Assembly (NCBI GenBank): GCA_022820665.1
Contig: JAJEFB010000036.1
Coordinates: 62,001 to 126,000, forward strand
Reading direction: 5' to 3'
DNA: 64,000 nucleotides
DNA from: Anaerolineae bacterium
GTDB lineage: Bacteria; Chloroflexota; Anaerolineae; Aggregatilineales; Phototrophicaceae
Made by a program: the position numbers and the translations under genes. Shown here piece by piece: positions 25,072-33,272 of the stretch; the stretch's first letter is position 1, and every line of letters begins with the position of its first letter. The notes beneath the pieces were generated by a model. That model ran no database searches. It was given only the letters and a program-made list of their open reading frames with translations, and had not been told where the DNA came from.

Positions 25072-25551
25072 CTAAATCTCCCTTACCCAGAATTGTGCGC
25101 CTGCTTTCAGTTGTAATGAATTAACAATCTTCCATTGGAATTTGAAGGTGTGAGGTCCAGCCCCTAGATTCTGAATCAAATGGGTGAAACCCAGATTGTC
25201 ATAGCCACCTCCATCTTTAGCGTATGTGCGTAATATGCCGTAGGTATCACCTTGGCGGGTCCCGTCGACTTCAATGTCGTAATAGCCTCCTTCGCGGTGC
25301 GCGCGCCACACCGAACCATGAAAATGGACCAATACTTGTCCACCGGTAGTTGTGATCGTTAGGTTCAAGTTGTCGCTATCCACATCCCGAAAGTCACCTG
25401 CGTTTGCAGTGATATCCGCTGTCGTTACACCTACTGCGAAAGCGGCAGATGGACGTTTGAGCGCCGCCAGGTTTTCACCTATAGCATTCATATCATCGGC
25501 GGAAACCAGGTCGCCGTTGTTCCAATCTGTCTTCGGCGTTCTCCAAGCCAT
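25072..25551 (-). CDS. Tail-fibre-like protein B3
   Basis: A 159-residue fibre protein: MAWRTPKTDWNNGDLVSADD and MNAIGENLAAL at the start, a variable body (DITANAGDFRDVDSDNL, VHFHGSVWRAHREGG) and FTHLIQNLGAGPHTFKFQW and AQFWVREI at the end. It is the first gene of the island in transcription order, with its own promoter P3 and hairpin element h. GGAGAAGG precedes the ATG. Confidence 0.65.
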   Translation of the reverse strand: MAWRTPKTDWNNGDLVSADDMNAIGENLAALKRPSAAFAVGVTTADITANAGDFRDVDSDNLNLTITTTGGQVLVHFHGSVWRAHREGGYYDIEVDGTRQGDTYGILRTYAKDGGGYDNLGFTHLIQNLGAGPHTFKFQWKIVNSLQLKAGAQFWVREI

Positions 25552-25614
25552 TTCACCTTCTCCTTACTTTACGAATTCTGTCGCTTGCTCACATGTAAAA
25601 GTATCGCCCTGCTA

Positions 25615-25681
25615 AACATCAAACACTTTGTGAAACTGTCGCGTGGATTTGCCCTGTCACAAGCCAGCCCACACGACGCAA
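25615..25681 (-). repeat. Repeated hairpin leader element, copy h of 8
   Basis: Arms near 25668-25680 and 25637-25646 form a stem of about ten pairs including A-C or G-T type changes relative to copy g. The loop GGCTTGTGACAGGGC and the flanking TTTCACAAAG are intact. It precedes fibre B3 by about 65 bases and follows P3. Confidence 0.82.
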
Positions 25682-25860
25682 CCACGTCACCCCGTACCTT
25701 GAAACCAATCCTCAGCAATCTTTCCTTGATCCTGTCCTTTCGCTTTTGATTTGATGATATGAATAAATTATAGAACAAGTGGGCTAATAAAATGCGCCAA
25801 ATAGTCGCGCTTTTCCAAAATCGAACGAGTTTAATATGATTTCTATACATTTTTTGAACG
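25682..25860 (-). promoter_or_regulatory. Promoter P3 and conserved leader for fibre B3
   Basis: TATAAT at 25772-25767 on the minus strand is the best -10 match of the three promoter copies. GACTATTTGGC, AAAAGCGCG and TCGTTCGATTTTGG lie upstream as in P1. The leader of about 85 bases shares AAAGCGAAAGGA, AAGATTGCTGAGG and GTTTCAAGGTACG with P1. This would start the transcript of the whole island. Confidence 0.5.
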
Positions 25861-26270
25861 ATAGAGTACCTTCGCCTCCGATTGTTTCCCTTCAAGGCGC
25901 ATTGCTTTGCCGACAAAGCTCAAGTCGTTCGCCTAGCCTCAAGCAGCATCAGCGCTGGGTTAGATTGCGCCCGCAGGGTTACCCTTCGCAAGCCTTTCCA
26001 GGGCGTCGGAGCAACTCGCCCGGGTCAGATTAAAGCCGCGATTTGGTGTAAGTACAGTTGCGTTGATGTGTTGTCAATTTAGAAAATCACGATGGCTGTT
26101 TACTCTCGCGGAATCGACAGCAGTTTTTACATTCGTCGTTTTTCGACAGTGTCGACCAGCTCGCCCCTTCCAGTTTCGAAGCTAACGGATTCGGGCATAT
26201 ATTGGGAATTGAACGCTTACAGTCTACAATAGAGTTTAATCAATCCACGATCATCTCGGAGAACCAAGCC
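25861..26270. other. Right border region of the phage-like island
   Basis: Divergent spacer between the first island gene and the GH4 gene. No gene, tRNA-like sequence, integrase or direct repeat matching the left border was recognised. It carries the plus-strand control region of the GH4 gene, with GGAG about nine bases before that start. Confidence 0.45.
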
Positions 26271-27587
26271 ATGCCAAAGATCACCTTTATCGGCGCCGGA
26301 AGCTTCGGCTTCACCCGCAAGCTCGTCAAAGACATCTTGACCTTCCCGTCCCTCGCAGGTGCGGAAATCGCCTTGATGGATATCGACGCCGAGCGCCTCG
26401 ATTTCGCCAGGCGCGCCGTCCAGCGCATCGTCACCGCCGGCGAATACCCCGCCAAAGTCAGCGCGACCATGGACCGTGTCGAGGCTTTGCGCGGCGCCGA
26501 TTATGTGGTCGTCACCATCCTGGTTGGCTCAACCGATGTCTGGCGGCACGATATCGAGATCCCCATGAAGTACGGCGTCGACATGAATGTCGGTGATACG
26601 CGTGGCGTTTCCGGCATTTTCCGCTCGCTGCGCACGATTCCCGTGTTGGTCGATATCGCCCGTGACATGGAGCGCTACTGCCCGAACGCACTGATGTTGA
26701 ATTACACCAACCCAATGGCGATGCTCTGCCGCGCGATGGATATTGAAACGGATATCATGGTGACGGGCCTCTGTCACAGCGTGCAAGGCACCTCGAAGAT
26801 GCTAGCGAACTGGATTGGCGCGCCTTATGACGAGATCCACTATACTTGCGCCGGCATTAACCACACTGCCTGGTTCGTGGAATATACCTGGAATGGAGAA
26901 GACGCCTATCCATTGATTCATCGCGCGATCTCCGAAAACGAGGACATCTATAACAAGGAACAGGTGCGCAACGAGATGTACCTGGCGCTTGACTATTACG
27001 TGACTGAATCCAGCGGGCACAATTCCGAGTACAACTGGTGGTTCCGTAAACGCCCCGACCTGATCGAGAAATACGCCATACATGGGACCAACTGGAATCC
27101 CGGACATCACGCCTATATCTTGAAAGAATATCGCCGCCGCGAACACGACTGGCGCGATGACATCCACGCCTGGTTCGAGGCAGAGGAGATCGACCTGGAA
27201 CGCGGCCACGAATACGCCGCCTATATCATCAACGCCATGGAAGGCGGCGCGCCCTTCAAGTTCAATGGCAATGTGCCCAATAAGGGTCTGGTCGATAATT
27301 TGCCAAGCGATGCTTGCGTTGAGGTGCCGGTCTGGGCGTCGCGCGACGGCTTGGAAGCGGTGGCGGTCGGACCGCTGCCGGGATCGGTGGCGCCGCTGAC
27401 CAACCTCTATTCACAGATTGAAGAGATGGCGGTCGAGGGCATCCTCAAAGGCGACAAGCGTTTGATCTATCAGGCTGTGGCGTATTCGCCGCTCTCGGCC
27501 GCGGTCTGCTCGCTGCGGGAGATTCAGTCGATGGTGGACGAACTTTTCGCGGTGAATGAAGCGTATTTGAATCGGACCGGCGCCTAA
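26271..27587 (+). CDS. GH4 family alpha-galactosidase/alpha-glucosidase-like enzyme
   Basis: A 438-residue cytoplasmic enzyme of glycoside hydrolase family 4, which cleaves alpha-galactosides or related sugars by an NAD- and Mn-dependent redox elimination. Seen are the N-terminal Rossmann motif ([20 protein letters not shown]), the acidic residue after the second strand ([10 protein letters not shown]), the metal-binding Cys in GLCHSVQGT and the His in GINHTAWF, and the TNPMAM block. Substrate within the family cannot be set by eye; the length and CHSVQ motif fit the MelA branch. The ATG at 26271 with GGAG upstream is preferred over an upstream TTG or ATG. The sulfatase and dehydratase nearby suggest glycan use. 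Confidence 0.85.
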   Translation: MPKITFIGAGSFGFTRKLVKDILTFPSLAGAEIALMDIDAERLDFARRAVQRIVTAGEYPAKVSATMDRVEALRGADYVVVTILVGSTDVWRHDIEIPMKYGVDMNVGDTRGVSGIFRSLRTIPVLVDIARDMERYCPNALMLNYTNPMAMLCRAMDIETDIMVTGLCHSVQGTSKMLANWIGAPYDEIHYTCAGINHTAWFVEYTWNGEDAYPLIHRAISENEDIYNKEQVRNEMYLALDYYVTESSGHNSEYNWWFRKRPDLIEKYAIHGTNWNPGHHAYILKEYRRREHDWRDDIHAWFEAEEIDLERGHEYAAYIINAMEGGAPFKFNGNVPNKGLVDNLPSDACVEVPVWASRDGLEAVAVGPLPGSVAPLTNLYSQIEEMAVEGILKGDKRLIYQAVAYSPLSAAVCSLREIQSMVDELFAVNEAYLNRTGA

Positions 27588-27641
27588 TCCTGGCGTTCTG
27601 GGTTATAATCAGTCGAGAAGAAGTTCAAAAGGTATAGCATC

Positions 27642-28112
27642 ATGTGGATGATGATTCCATTGCTCAAGATGACCCTGCGCATGTTTTTCTATAGCGCGGC
27701 GGTGTTCACTGTCGCGCACGGGCTGATCGGCTTCTTGTATTACTCCCAAGAGTGGGCTATGAGCGCGAGCGACGCGCTGAGCCTTTTCCTCGGCGTAGCG
27801 CTGTGGAGCGTGACGCCGGCGCTGGTCCTCGCGCTGCCGCTGCCCCTGGCGACGGCGCTTTGCTTCCGTGAAATCCGCCGGCCGGTCTTTTATCGCTTCG
27901 CCATGCTGAGCGTCGCCTTAATCGCGACCATCACGGTTTGGGGGAACGACTATGTTTCCCTAGGGCAATTGCTGCGATCCGATTGGGCTACCGCTGGATA
28001 TGCGCTGGCAAACATCGCGGGCAATGCCCTGGCTGTTTACATGAGTGTCATCGTGGCCGGCAAATATGTCCGCGAGGTCAGGGAGCGCCGACTTCTACAG
28101 GAAAAAAGCTAG
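27642..28112 (+). CDS. Small integral membrane protein of unknown function
   Basis: A 156-residue protein with four hydrophobic segments (about residues 12-32, 46-68, 85-102, 118-140) and a basic C-terminus (REVRERRLLQEKS). No family is recognised. It lies 55 bases after the GH4 gene on the same strand and converges with the C39-like peptidase gene, overlapping it by four bases at the stops. No functional link can be shown. Confidence 0.55.
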   Translation: MWMMIPLLKMTLRMFFYSAAVFTVAHGLIGFLYYSQEWAMSASDALSLFLGVALWSVTPALVLALPLPLATALCFREIRRPVFYRFAMLSVALIATITVWGNDYVSLGQLLRSDWATAGYALANIAGNALAVYMSVIVAGKYVREVRERRLLQEKS

Positions 28113-29149
28113 GCGCTACTCTGTGCCGCGAGGCGCTCCTTGGCTTCCCGCGCCGGTCTGAAATGGGGATTGAAATTGAGCGCCGTATTGTAGTTTTGCA
28201 GCGCCTTGTCGAATTCGCCGCGTCCCTCGCGCGCCATGCCCAGGTAATACCAGGTCTCTTCAACGAAATGACCGCCGCCGTCGTTCTGGTTCTGCCGCAC
28301 AATCGCGATCATATCGTCGAAGCGCCCGGTACGGTAATAGGCTTCGTAAGGTCCGAACTGATACCACATCATGCGCCAGGGCAATCCCAACGAAATCGCC
28401 TGATCGTAGGCTTGCGCCGCCACGTCGTACATGCCCAGGTTGACAAAATTGCTGCCCATATTGAACCAGGCGTGAGCGTCCTCGGGATCGGCGATGGCAT
28501 CGGCGCGCGCCATTTCCAAGGTGTTGATGGTGTTCTGCCATTCGTCCGCGTCGGCGCCCAGCAACTCCATTAACTCCCCTTCGCGGTCCGCTGTGTACAA
28601 GACGATATAAGTGTAATTGAAATGTTGCCAGTACTTGACAATATCCTGGTAGCTGTAGCGCGTATTGGGACCTTTGAAACTGTCCATGCTGCGGAACTCT
28701 TCCAATTGCTCATCGTACCCGCTCAGCAGAAGATAGTGCCCCATCCAGTCATATCCGCTGGGTTCGTAACCTTTTTCGATGACCACAGGAAAGCCGTTGA
28801 ACATCAGCGTCTGCAATAATCCGATGGTGCCGCCGCTGCGAACCATCCCGTAAACCGGGATTTCCGGGATCTGCGTGTTGACGAACTCAGCCATCTGCCA
28901 CGGGCTGACGTTTTTGTCTTCGCCGTTGGGTTTCAGCCAGTTGGCGGCGCGGTTTTGATCGTCTCCGTAACCGAAGTGAACCAAGGCATTAGTCAAAGCC
29001 GCGGGACCGCAGTTGTTCCAGCCTTGGTATTCAGTCCCGAGCCTATTCATGCGAAAGGCAGAAGGAAGCGAAACGTTGTCCTCTTGTGCATACGCCAGCA
29101 ACGGCGTGGTCAGCAGCGCGCAAAAGATCAGCAAATGGATTTGCTTCAT
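28109..29149 (-). CDS. Secreted C39-like cysteine peptidase with TPR repeats
   Basis: A 346-residue exported protein with a signal peptide (MKQIHLLIFCALLTTPLLAYA). The N-terminal 180 residues match the C39_2 papain-like group: WNNCGPAALTNAL carries the catalytic Cys, and GHYLLLSGYDE the catalytic His, followed by SMDSFKGP. The C-terminal part has TPR-like helices (AHAWFNMGSNFVNLGMYDVA; ALQNYNTALNFNPHF). It may process or recognise peptides outside the membrane. It stands alone, convergent with the membrane protein gene. Confidence 0.75.
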   Translation of the reverse strand: MKQIHLLIFCALLTTPLLAYAQEDNVSLPSAFRMNRLGTEYQGWNNCGPAALTNALVHFGYGDDQNRAANWLKPNGEDKNVSPWQMAEFVNTQIPEIPVYGMVRSGGTIGLLQTLMFNGFPVVIEKGYEPSGYDWMGHYLLLSGYDEQLEEFRSMDSFKGPNTRYSYQDIVKYWQHFNYTYIVLYTADREGELMELLGADADEWQNTINTLEMARADAIADPEDAHAWFNMGSNFVNLGMYDVAAQAYDQAISLGLPWRMMWYQFGPYEAYYRTGRFDDMIAIVRQNQNDGGGHFVEETWYYLGMAREGRGEFDKALQNYNTALNFNPHFRPAREAKERLAAQSSA

Positions 29150-29303
29150 CGTGAAAAGCCTCGTAGGTCAAGTGCCAGTCACACTCATTATACACGGATT
29201 CGCCAAAGCCAAACTTGCGCTTTCCCGACGCCAAACGAAGACCTGCGCAAACTCGCGCTCGCGTCTCTAAACACGGTAAACAAGCGCCGCTCTTGCCAGC
29301 AGC

Positions 29304-30659
29304 TTACTGCCAGCGTTCTTCCGCGCCCACAGCAAGTCTTTGCCCGGTACTCGGCTGCAGCGGCGTCGGTTCGATGATCGGTTCATCTTCTCCAGCCAGG
29401 ATCATACGCTTGATCAGACGAGAGCGCAGCACATCGCAGAGCTCTCGATGCGTCTCTTGACCAGCCAGATTGCGCAACTCTTCGGGATCAGCCAGCAGAT
29501 CGTAAAGCTCGGATTCGACGTAGCTATCGCTGCAAGAATCGTCCCAGCCGCTTTTGTCCGGCGCAGTCACCGCGTATTTCCAGCGCTTGCTGCGGATGGC
29601 GCGGCCGACCTGGCTTTCGCTGATCTGCAAAAAGACTTCATCGAGCCATTCCACATCTTCGCCTCTCACCAGCGGCAGGATCGACCGACCCTGCATATAT
29701 TGCGGCGGCTCAATGCCGGCCGCGTCCAACAGGGTCGGCGGCAGGTCAATCAGGCTGACCAGTTGCGAAAGCCGACCGCCGCCGATGAAGGGACCGCCGT
29801 ACAATGCCGTCGGCAGGCGTATTGATGATTCATGCGGGGAACGCTTGTATTCGTCATTGCGTGTCCTGAAGTGGCAGCCGTGGTCCGAGGTGAAGAGAAT
29901 GACGGTATCGTCCAGCATGTCAAGACTGATCAGCGCGTCGATCAATCTGCCCAGGGCTTCATCGAGGCGCTTGACCATGCCGCAGTATCCCGCCAGTTGC
30001 CCGTGAGCGTTGCCGCCGAGCGCAGCCAGGTCGGGCGGCATCCAGCGACCTCGATAGCGCGCGGCATAGCCCCCTGGCGCCGGGTAATCGTCGCGGTGGT
30101 TTTGATGATGCGGCTCCAGGAACGACAAGAACAAGAAAAAGGGATTGTCTTGATGTCCGTCAATATAGCGAATGGCGGCATCGGTCTGCGCGTCGACGCG
30201 ATAACCCGGGAGTTTCTGCGGCTGTTCATCATTGTCGTACATCACCAGGTCAAAGGCGTCCGAGGTGAACTCCAACAAGTTGGACGCCAGCCAATAGTCA
30301 TAGCCGCCGCGCTGCTCGGGCGGGACAGGACCTTCGCCAGCGTCCGCCAGATGCCACTTGCCGATATAAGCCGTGTCGTAACCGGCGTCATTGAAGTGAT
30401 GCGCCAGGGTCCGGCTGTCGCCCGGCAGGGGGATGCCATTGCGATAGCAGCCGGTTTCCGTGGCGTACAAGCCGGTTTGCAAGCAGGAGCGCGCCGGACC
30501 GCAGACCGGTTGACAAGTAAAGGCGTAATGCGCATCAGTGCCCTGCCGCGCCATGCGGTCGAAATTCGGCGTCAGATCCAGCGGGTTGCCGTGCACGCCA
30601 GTTGTATCCCAGCGCTGCTGGTCGGTGAAAAAGACGATTACATTTGGGTGATTACCCAT
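29304..30659 (-). CDS. Sulfatase (type I, formylglycine)
   Basis: A 451-residue member of the S1 sulfatase family. The N-terminus PNVIVFFTDQQRWDTTG supplies metal ligands and CGPARSCLQTG carries the C-x-P-x-R motif whose Cys is converted to formylglycine. GKWHLAD and the later TSDHGCHF are the other active-site blocks. No signal peptide is seen, so it may act in the cytoplasm on imported sulfated sugars or choline-type esters, or be exported by other means. The GH4 enzyme and the dehydratase nearby fit breakdown of sulfated glycans. A dedicated formylglycine-generating enzyme is not in the window. Confidence 0.85.
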   Translation of the reverse strand: MGNHPNVIVFFTDQQRWDTTGVHGNPLDLTPNFDRMARQGTDAHYAFTCQPVCGPARSCLQTGLYATETGCYRNGIPLPGDSRTLAHHFNDAGYDTAYIGKWHLADAGEGPVPPEQRGGYDYWLASNLLEFTSDAFDLVMYDNDEQPQKLPGYRVDAQTDAAIRYIDGHQDNPFFLFLSFLEPHHQNHRDDYPAPGGYAARYRGRWMPPDLAALGGNAHGQLAGYCGMVKRLDEALGRLIDALISLDMLDDTVILFTSDHGCHFRTRNDEYKRSPHESSIRLPTALYGGPFIGGGRLSQLVSLIDLPPTLLDAAGIEPPQYMQGRSILPLVRGEDVEWLDEVFLQISESQVGRAIRSKRWKYAVTAPDKSGWDDSCSDSYVESELYDLLADPEELRNLAGQETHRELCDVLRSRLIKRMILAGEDEPIIEPTPLQPSTGQRLAVGAEERWQ

Positions 30660-30711
30660 TTATGCAAACAGTCATATTAACATGCCTAGTGATTAAGGTA
30701 GCAGCGGCATC

Positions 30712-31572
30712 TTAACATTCCACAACAATTGCACCGGCAACTTTGCGGCTCCCTGTGATACCACTCTCATACTCGAATACTACCTCGTACAATTTGCCAT
30801 CCTTCTCGTATTGCAACTTATACTCTTCTTGATGTTTAGGGTTCAAATACGCAGAAACGAAGGCGGTGAATCCTTCCCATTCCCCTTCTTCCTCCTGACT
30901 TGGCACAAGGACTGACGACGAACTGCCATATAGGCTTTGGGACGTAACCTCCCGAATTGTGTTTTCTCCTTTTAGAACGATTGCGATCAACGGCGAATCA
31001 AAGTCGTTTAGGACATAGGCGACCTTGCAACCGCTTGCCATACCATGCTTCTCGCTCTGATACCAAGTCTTGCCTAATTCTGGCGTTTCCAGTCTGATTG
31101 ACTCTCGGGCAATAGGACTGTCAGCGACATCTGATCCTCTTCCTACGGTAAAAGATACTCTGGCCTCCACAAATTCGGGCCACCCGCTACCGTAAAAGAC
31201 AATCAATTCGTAGTCGCCGGGCACGAGATTTGATACACCAGACTCATCACCGATCCGGCCGATGGCTTCGCCTTCGTAGAATAGAACAAAGGATGCACTA
31301 TACCCGTCGTAGACGATATATAAATGCTGTTCGCTAGTTAGAAGATCTTCAAACACACAGACGGATAATTCTGCGGTACGGCTGCCTAGAGTAAACATTG
31401 TGCAGAATTCATCTTTTTGCGTCAAATACATAAACTCGACGACGGTTTTATTTTCTTCAGTTAGTCCGCTAAACTCCGACACAGCTTGCCTATCAACGTG
31501 AAACTCCACCTGCGCCAAAGTCGGCATCGCCACACACAGTATCAAACCCAGTACAATCAGCTTTCTTAACAT
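30712..31572 (-). CDS. Secreted protein of unknown function
   Basis: A 286-residue protein with a signal peptide (MLRKLIVLGLILCVAMPTLAQ). The body is beta-rich, with a central stretch GDYELIVFYGSGWPEFVEAR that suggests a pre-peptidase or Ig-like domain, and an end EVVFEYESGITGSRKVAGAI. No active-site motif is recognised. It stands between the sulfatase and a coiled-coil gene on the same strand without tight spacing. Confidence 0.55.
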   Translation of the reverse strand: MLRKLIVLGLILCVAMPTLAQVEFHVDRQAVSEFSGLTEENKTVVEFMYLTQKDEFCTMFTLGSRTAELSVCVFEDLLTSEQHLYIVYDGYSASFVLFYEGEAIGRIGDESGVSNLVPGDYELIVFYGSGWPEFVEARVSFTVGRGSDVADSPIARESIRLETPELGKTWYQSEKHGMASGCKVAYVLNDFDSPLIAIVLKGENTIREVTSQSLYGSSSSVLVPSQEEEGEWEGFTAFVSAYLNPKHQEEYKLQYEKDGKLYEVVFEYESGITGSRKVAGAIVVEC

Positions 31573-31730
31573 CGTCAAATTACTCCTGTTTTGTCGGTCA
31601 ATGTGAAAATATAAGTTGGCGGCAGTTTTACACGAATTCTATTGTTCCTGCGTCGATGCTCGCGGTGGTTGACCCTGATAGCCTACAGATGCCACTCCCG
31701 TGTTTCGCTCGCGTCTTTTATATCGCTCAA

Positions 31731-32072
31731 CTAAACATCATCCTCCCGCGTCATGTCGAGCCGCTGTTCAATGCTCTTGAAACGTTCGGAGTGTTTGCCT
31801 TGTTCCACCCGGATCTCGCATAACTGAGCCAGAATCTCTTTATGCGCATCCGCCGATGCCTGGCGAACCTCTTTGATGTCCCCGCTCAAATTATCCTCGA
31901 CTCTCTGGATGTTGGCATCCTGTTTTGTGTCGAGCGACTTGATCTCCTTACTCAGTTTCGTGTCGAGATCTTCTATTTTTCCGTCAAGCCAGCGAGCGCT
32001 CATAACAGCGCTTCCCACAACAGAAATCACGATGCCTGCAACTGCGATTATCAACTGCGTCTCCGGCTGCAT
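31731..32072 (-). CDS. Membrane-anchored coiled-coil protein
   Basis: A 113-residue protein with one N-terminal membrane segment (TQLIIAVAGIVISVVGSAVM) followed by a long charged helix with regular heptads (IEDLDTKLSKEIKSLDTKQ). It resembles small DUF1640- or phage-type anchored coiled coils, but no family is certain. No clear partner is adjacent. Confidence 0.55.
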   Translation of the reverse strand: MQPETQLIIAVAGIVISVVGSAVMSARWLDGKIEDLDTKLSKEIKSLDTKQDANIQRVEDNLSGDIKEVRQASADAHKEILAQLCEIRVEQGKHSERFKSIEQRLDMTREDDV

Positions 32073-32325
32073 TTTTGCGTGTACCTCTATTGATTTCCTA
32101 ACTATGATACTACACTAATATATCAATAGTTCGGGTAATTTGCCAAACTCCGAATTTTCTATTTCAACCGACTTAGATACACTTTCATCTATTTAACTGT
32201 CTTACGTGAACACTCAATAAATGCGTTGCCAAGAGTGACGCGCTTGCGGAAGTTCCGCTGTAGCTACGCGCAGACGGATTCAGTATACTCTAGCGCTACA
32301 TCAAGTGGACAGAAAATGAGATTAA

Positions 32326-33258
32326 ATGAAGAAAGTACGCGACTTCCTGCAAAGCTGCAACTATCCGCGCGGGGATCTATTTGATCTGCCCTCGACGGAA
32401 AAGCGCTTCCCCGACGGCGCGGCTTATCGCATCGAAATCCCCAGCACCGAGGGTCCCAAAGCGCTTGCCGCTGTTCTGGAAGCCGCTGACGAATACGGCG
32501 TGACGGTGCATCGCGTCTCCCAGGGCAGCGGTATCTGGATGCTGACCGACGACGAGATTCGCGAGATGTGCCGGCTGGGCGCCGAGGCCGGCATCGAAGT
32601 CAGCTTGTTTGTGGGACCGCGGGCGGCTTGGGGCACCAGCGCCCAAGTCCGCGCCAGCGCCGGCAAGAACCTGGGCGCGCGCCTGCGTGGCATGGAAGAT
32701 GTCGTCTACGCCACGGAAGACATCATCCGCGGCTGCGAACTGGGCTTGCGCTCAGTGCTGGTGGCTGATGAGGGGCAATTGTGGCTGGTGGACGAAATGA
32801 AAAAAGCCGGCGACCTGCCCGCCGATCTGGTGGTCAAGATCTCGGTACAGTTGGGCGCCGCCAATCCGATCTCCGTCAAGTTGATCGAGGATCTGGGGGC
32901 AGGCACCTACAATGTGCCGACCGATCTGACACTGCCGCAGATCGCCGCGATCCGCTCCGTCGTGGATCTGCCGCTGGATGTTTATGTCGAAGCGCCGGAT
33001 GATTTCGGCGGTTTCTTGCGCCATTACGAAGCGCCAGAGCTCATCCGCATCGCGTCGCCGATCTATGTGAAGCTGGGCTTGCGCAACGCGCCCAACATTT
33101 ATCCCAGCGGCCTGCACATCGAGGACACGGCGATCAAGCTTTCGCGGGAACGCGTTCATCGGGCGGCGCTGGTGATGAACATCATCAAACGCTACGCCCC
33201 GGACGCCCTCATGGGCGAAGTTGGAGCGGCTGATCTGGGGATTCCAGTAATCACATAA
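32326..33258 (+). CDS. TIM-barrel protein, U32-peptidase-like
   Basis: A 310-residue protein with alternating strand-helix units (DEYGVTVHRVSQGSGIWML; GIEVSLFVGPRAAWG; LPADLVVKISVQLGAANP; LPLDVYVEAPDDFGGF). This fits a beta/alpha barrel close to the U32-peptidase-like proteins, although the usual U32 Cys and signature motif are not obvious. It lies 14 bases before the enolase-superfamily dehydratase on the same strand and probably works in the same sugar or sugar-acid pathway. Function not assigned. Confidence 0.5.
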   Translation: MKKVRDFLQSCNYPRGDLFDLPSTEKRFPDGAAYRIEIPSTEGPKALAAVLEAADEYGVTVHRVSQGSGIWMLTDDEIREMCRLGAEAGIEVSLFVGPRAAWGTSAQVRASAGKNLGARLRGMEDVVYATEDIIRGCELGLRSVLVADEGQLWLVDEMKKAGDLPADLVVKISVQLGAANPISVKLIEDLGAGTYNVPTDLTLPQIAAIRSVVDLPLDVYVEAPDDFGGFLRHYEAPELIRIASPIYVKLGLRNAPNIYPSGLHIEDTAIKLSRERVHRAALVMNIIKRYAPDALMGEVGAADLGIPVIT

Positions 33259-33272
33259 CAGGAAGTCACAAA

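Noticed and set aside
3494..25681. Hairpin elements as standard intrinsic terminators
   Set aside because: No U-tract follows the stem, the loop is long and conserved in sequence, and several copies stand between a promoter and its gene, where a simple terminator makes no sense.
3494..25681. Hairpin elements as a CRISPR array or integron attC sites
   Set aside because: Spacing is in kilobases rather than tens of bases, no cas or integrase gene is present, and the GTTRRRY-type ends of attC sites are not seen.
3494..25681. Classical H-type pseudoknot formed by TTGTGA and TCACAA
   Set aside because: The linker after the stem is one or two bases, too short to span a 10-16 bp stem, so the full stem and this pairing cannot coexist in one molecule. 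Kept only as a possible alternative state.
16495..25916. Short conserved peptide (ACDRxNPxD-like) encoded across leader elements
   Set aside because: The frame is kept in only some copies and broken in others, and the changes follow base pairing in the stem rather than codon positions.
25861..26270. tRNA gene or att site at the right island border
   Set aside because: No cloverleaf or TTCGAATCC-like arm could be found and no repeat matching the left border was seen.
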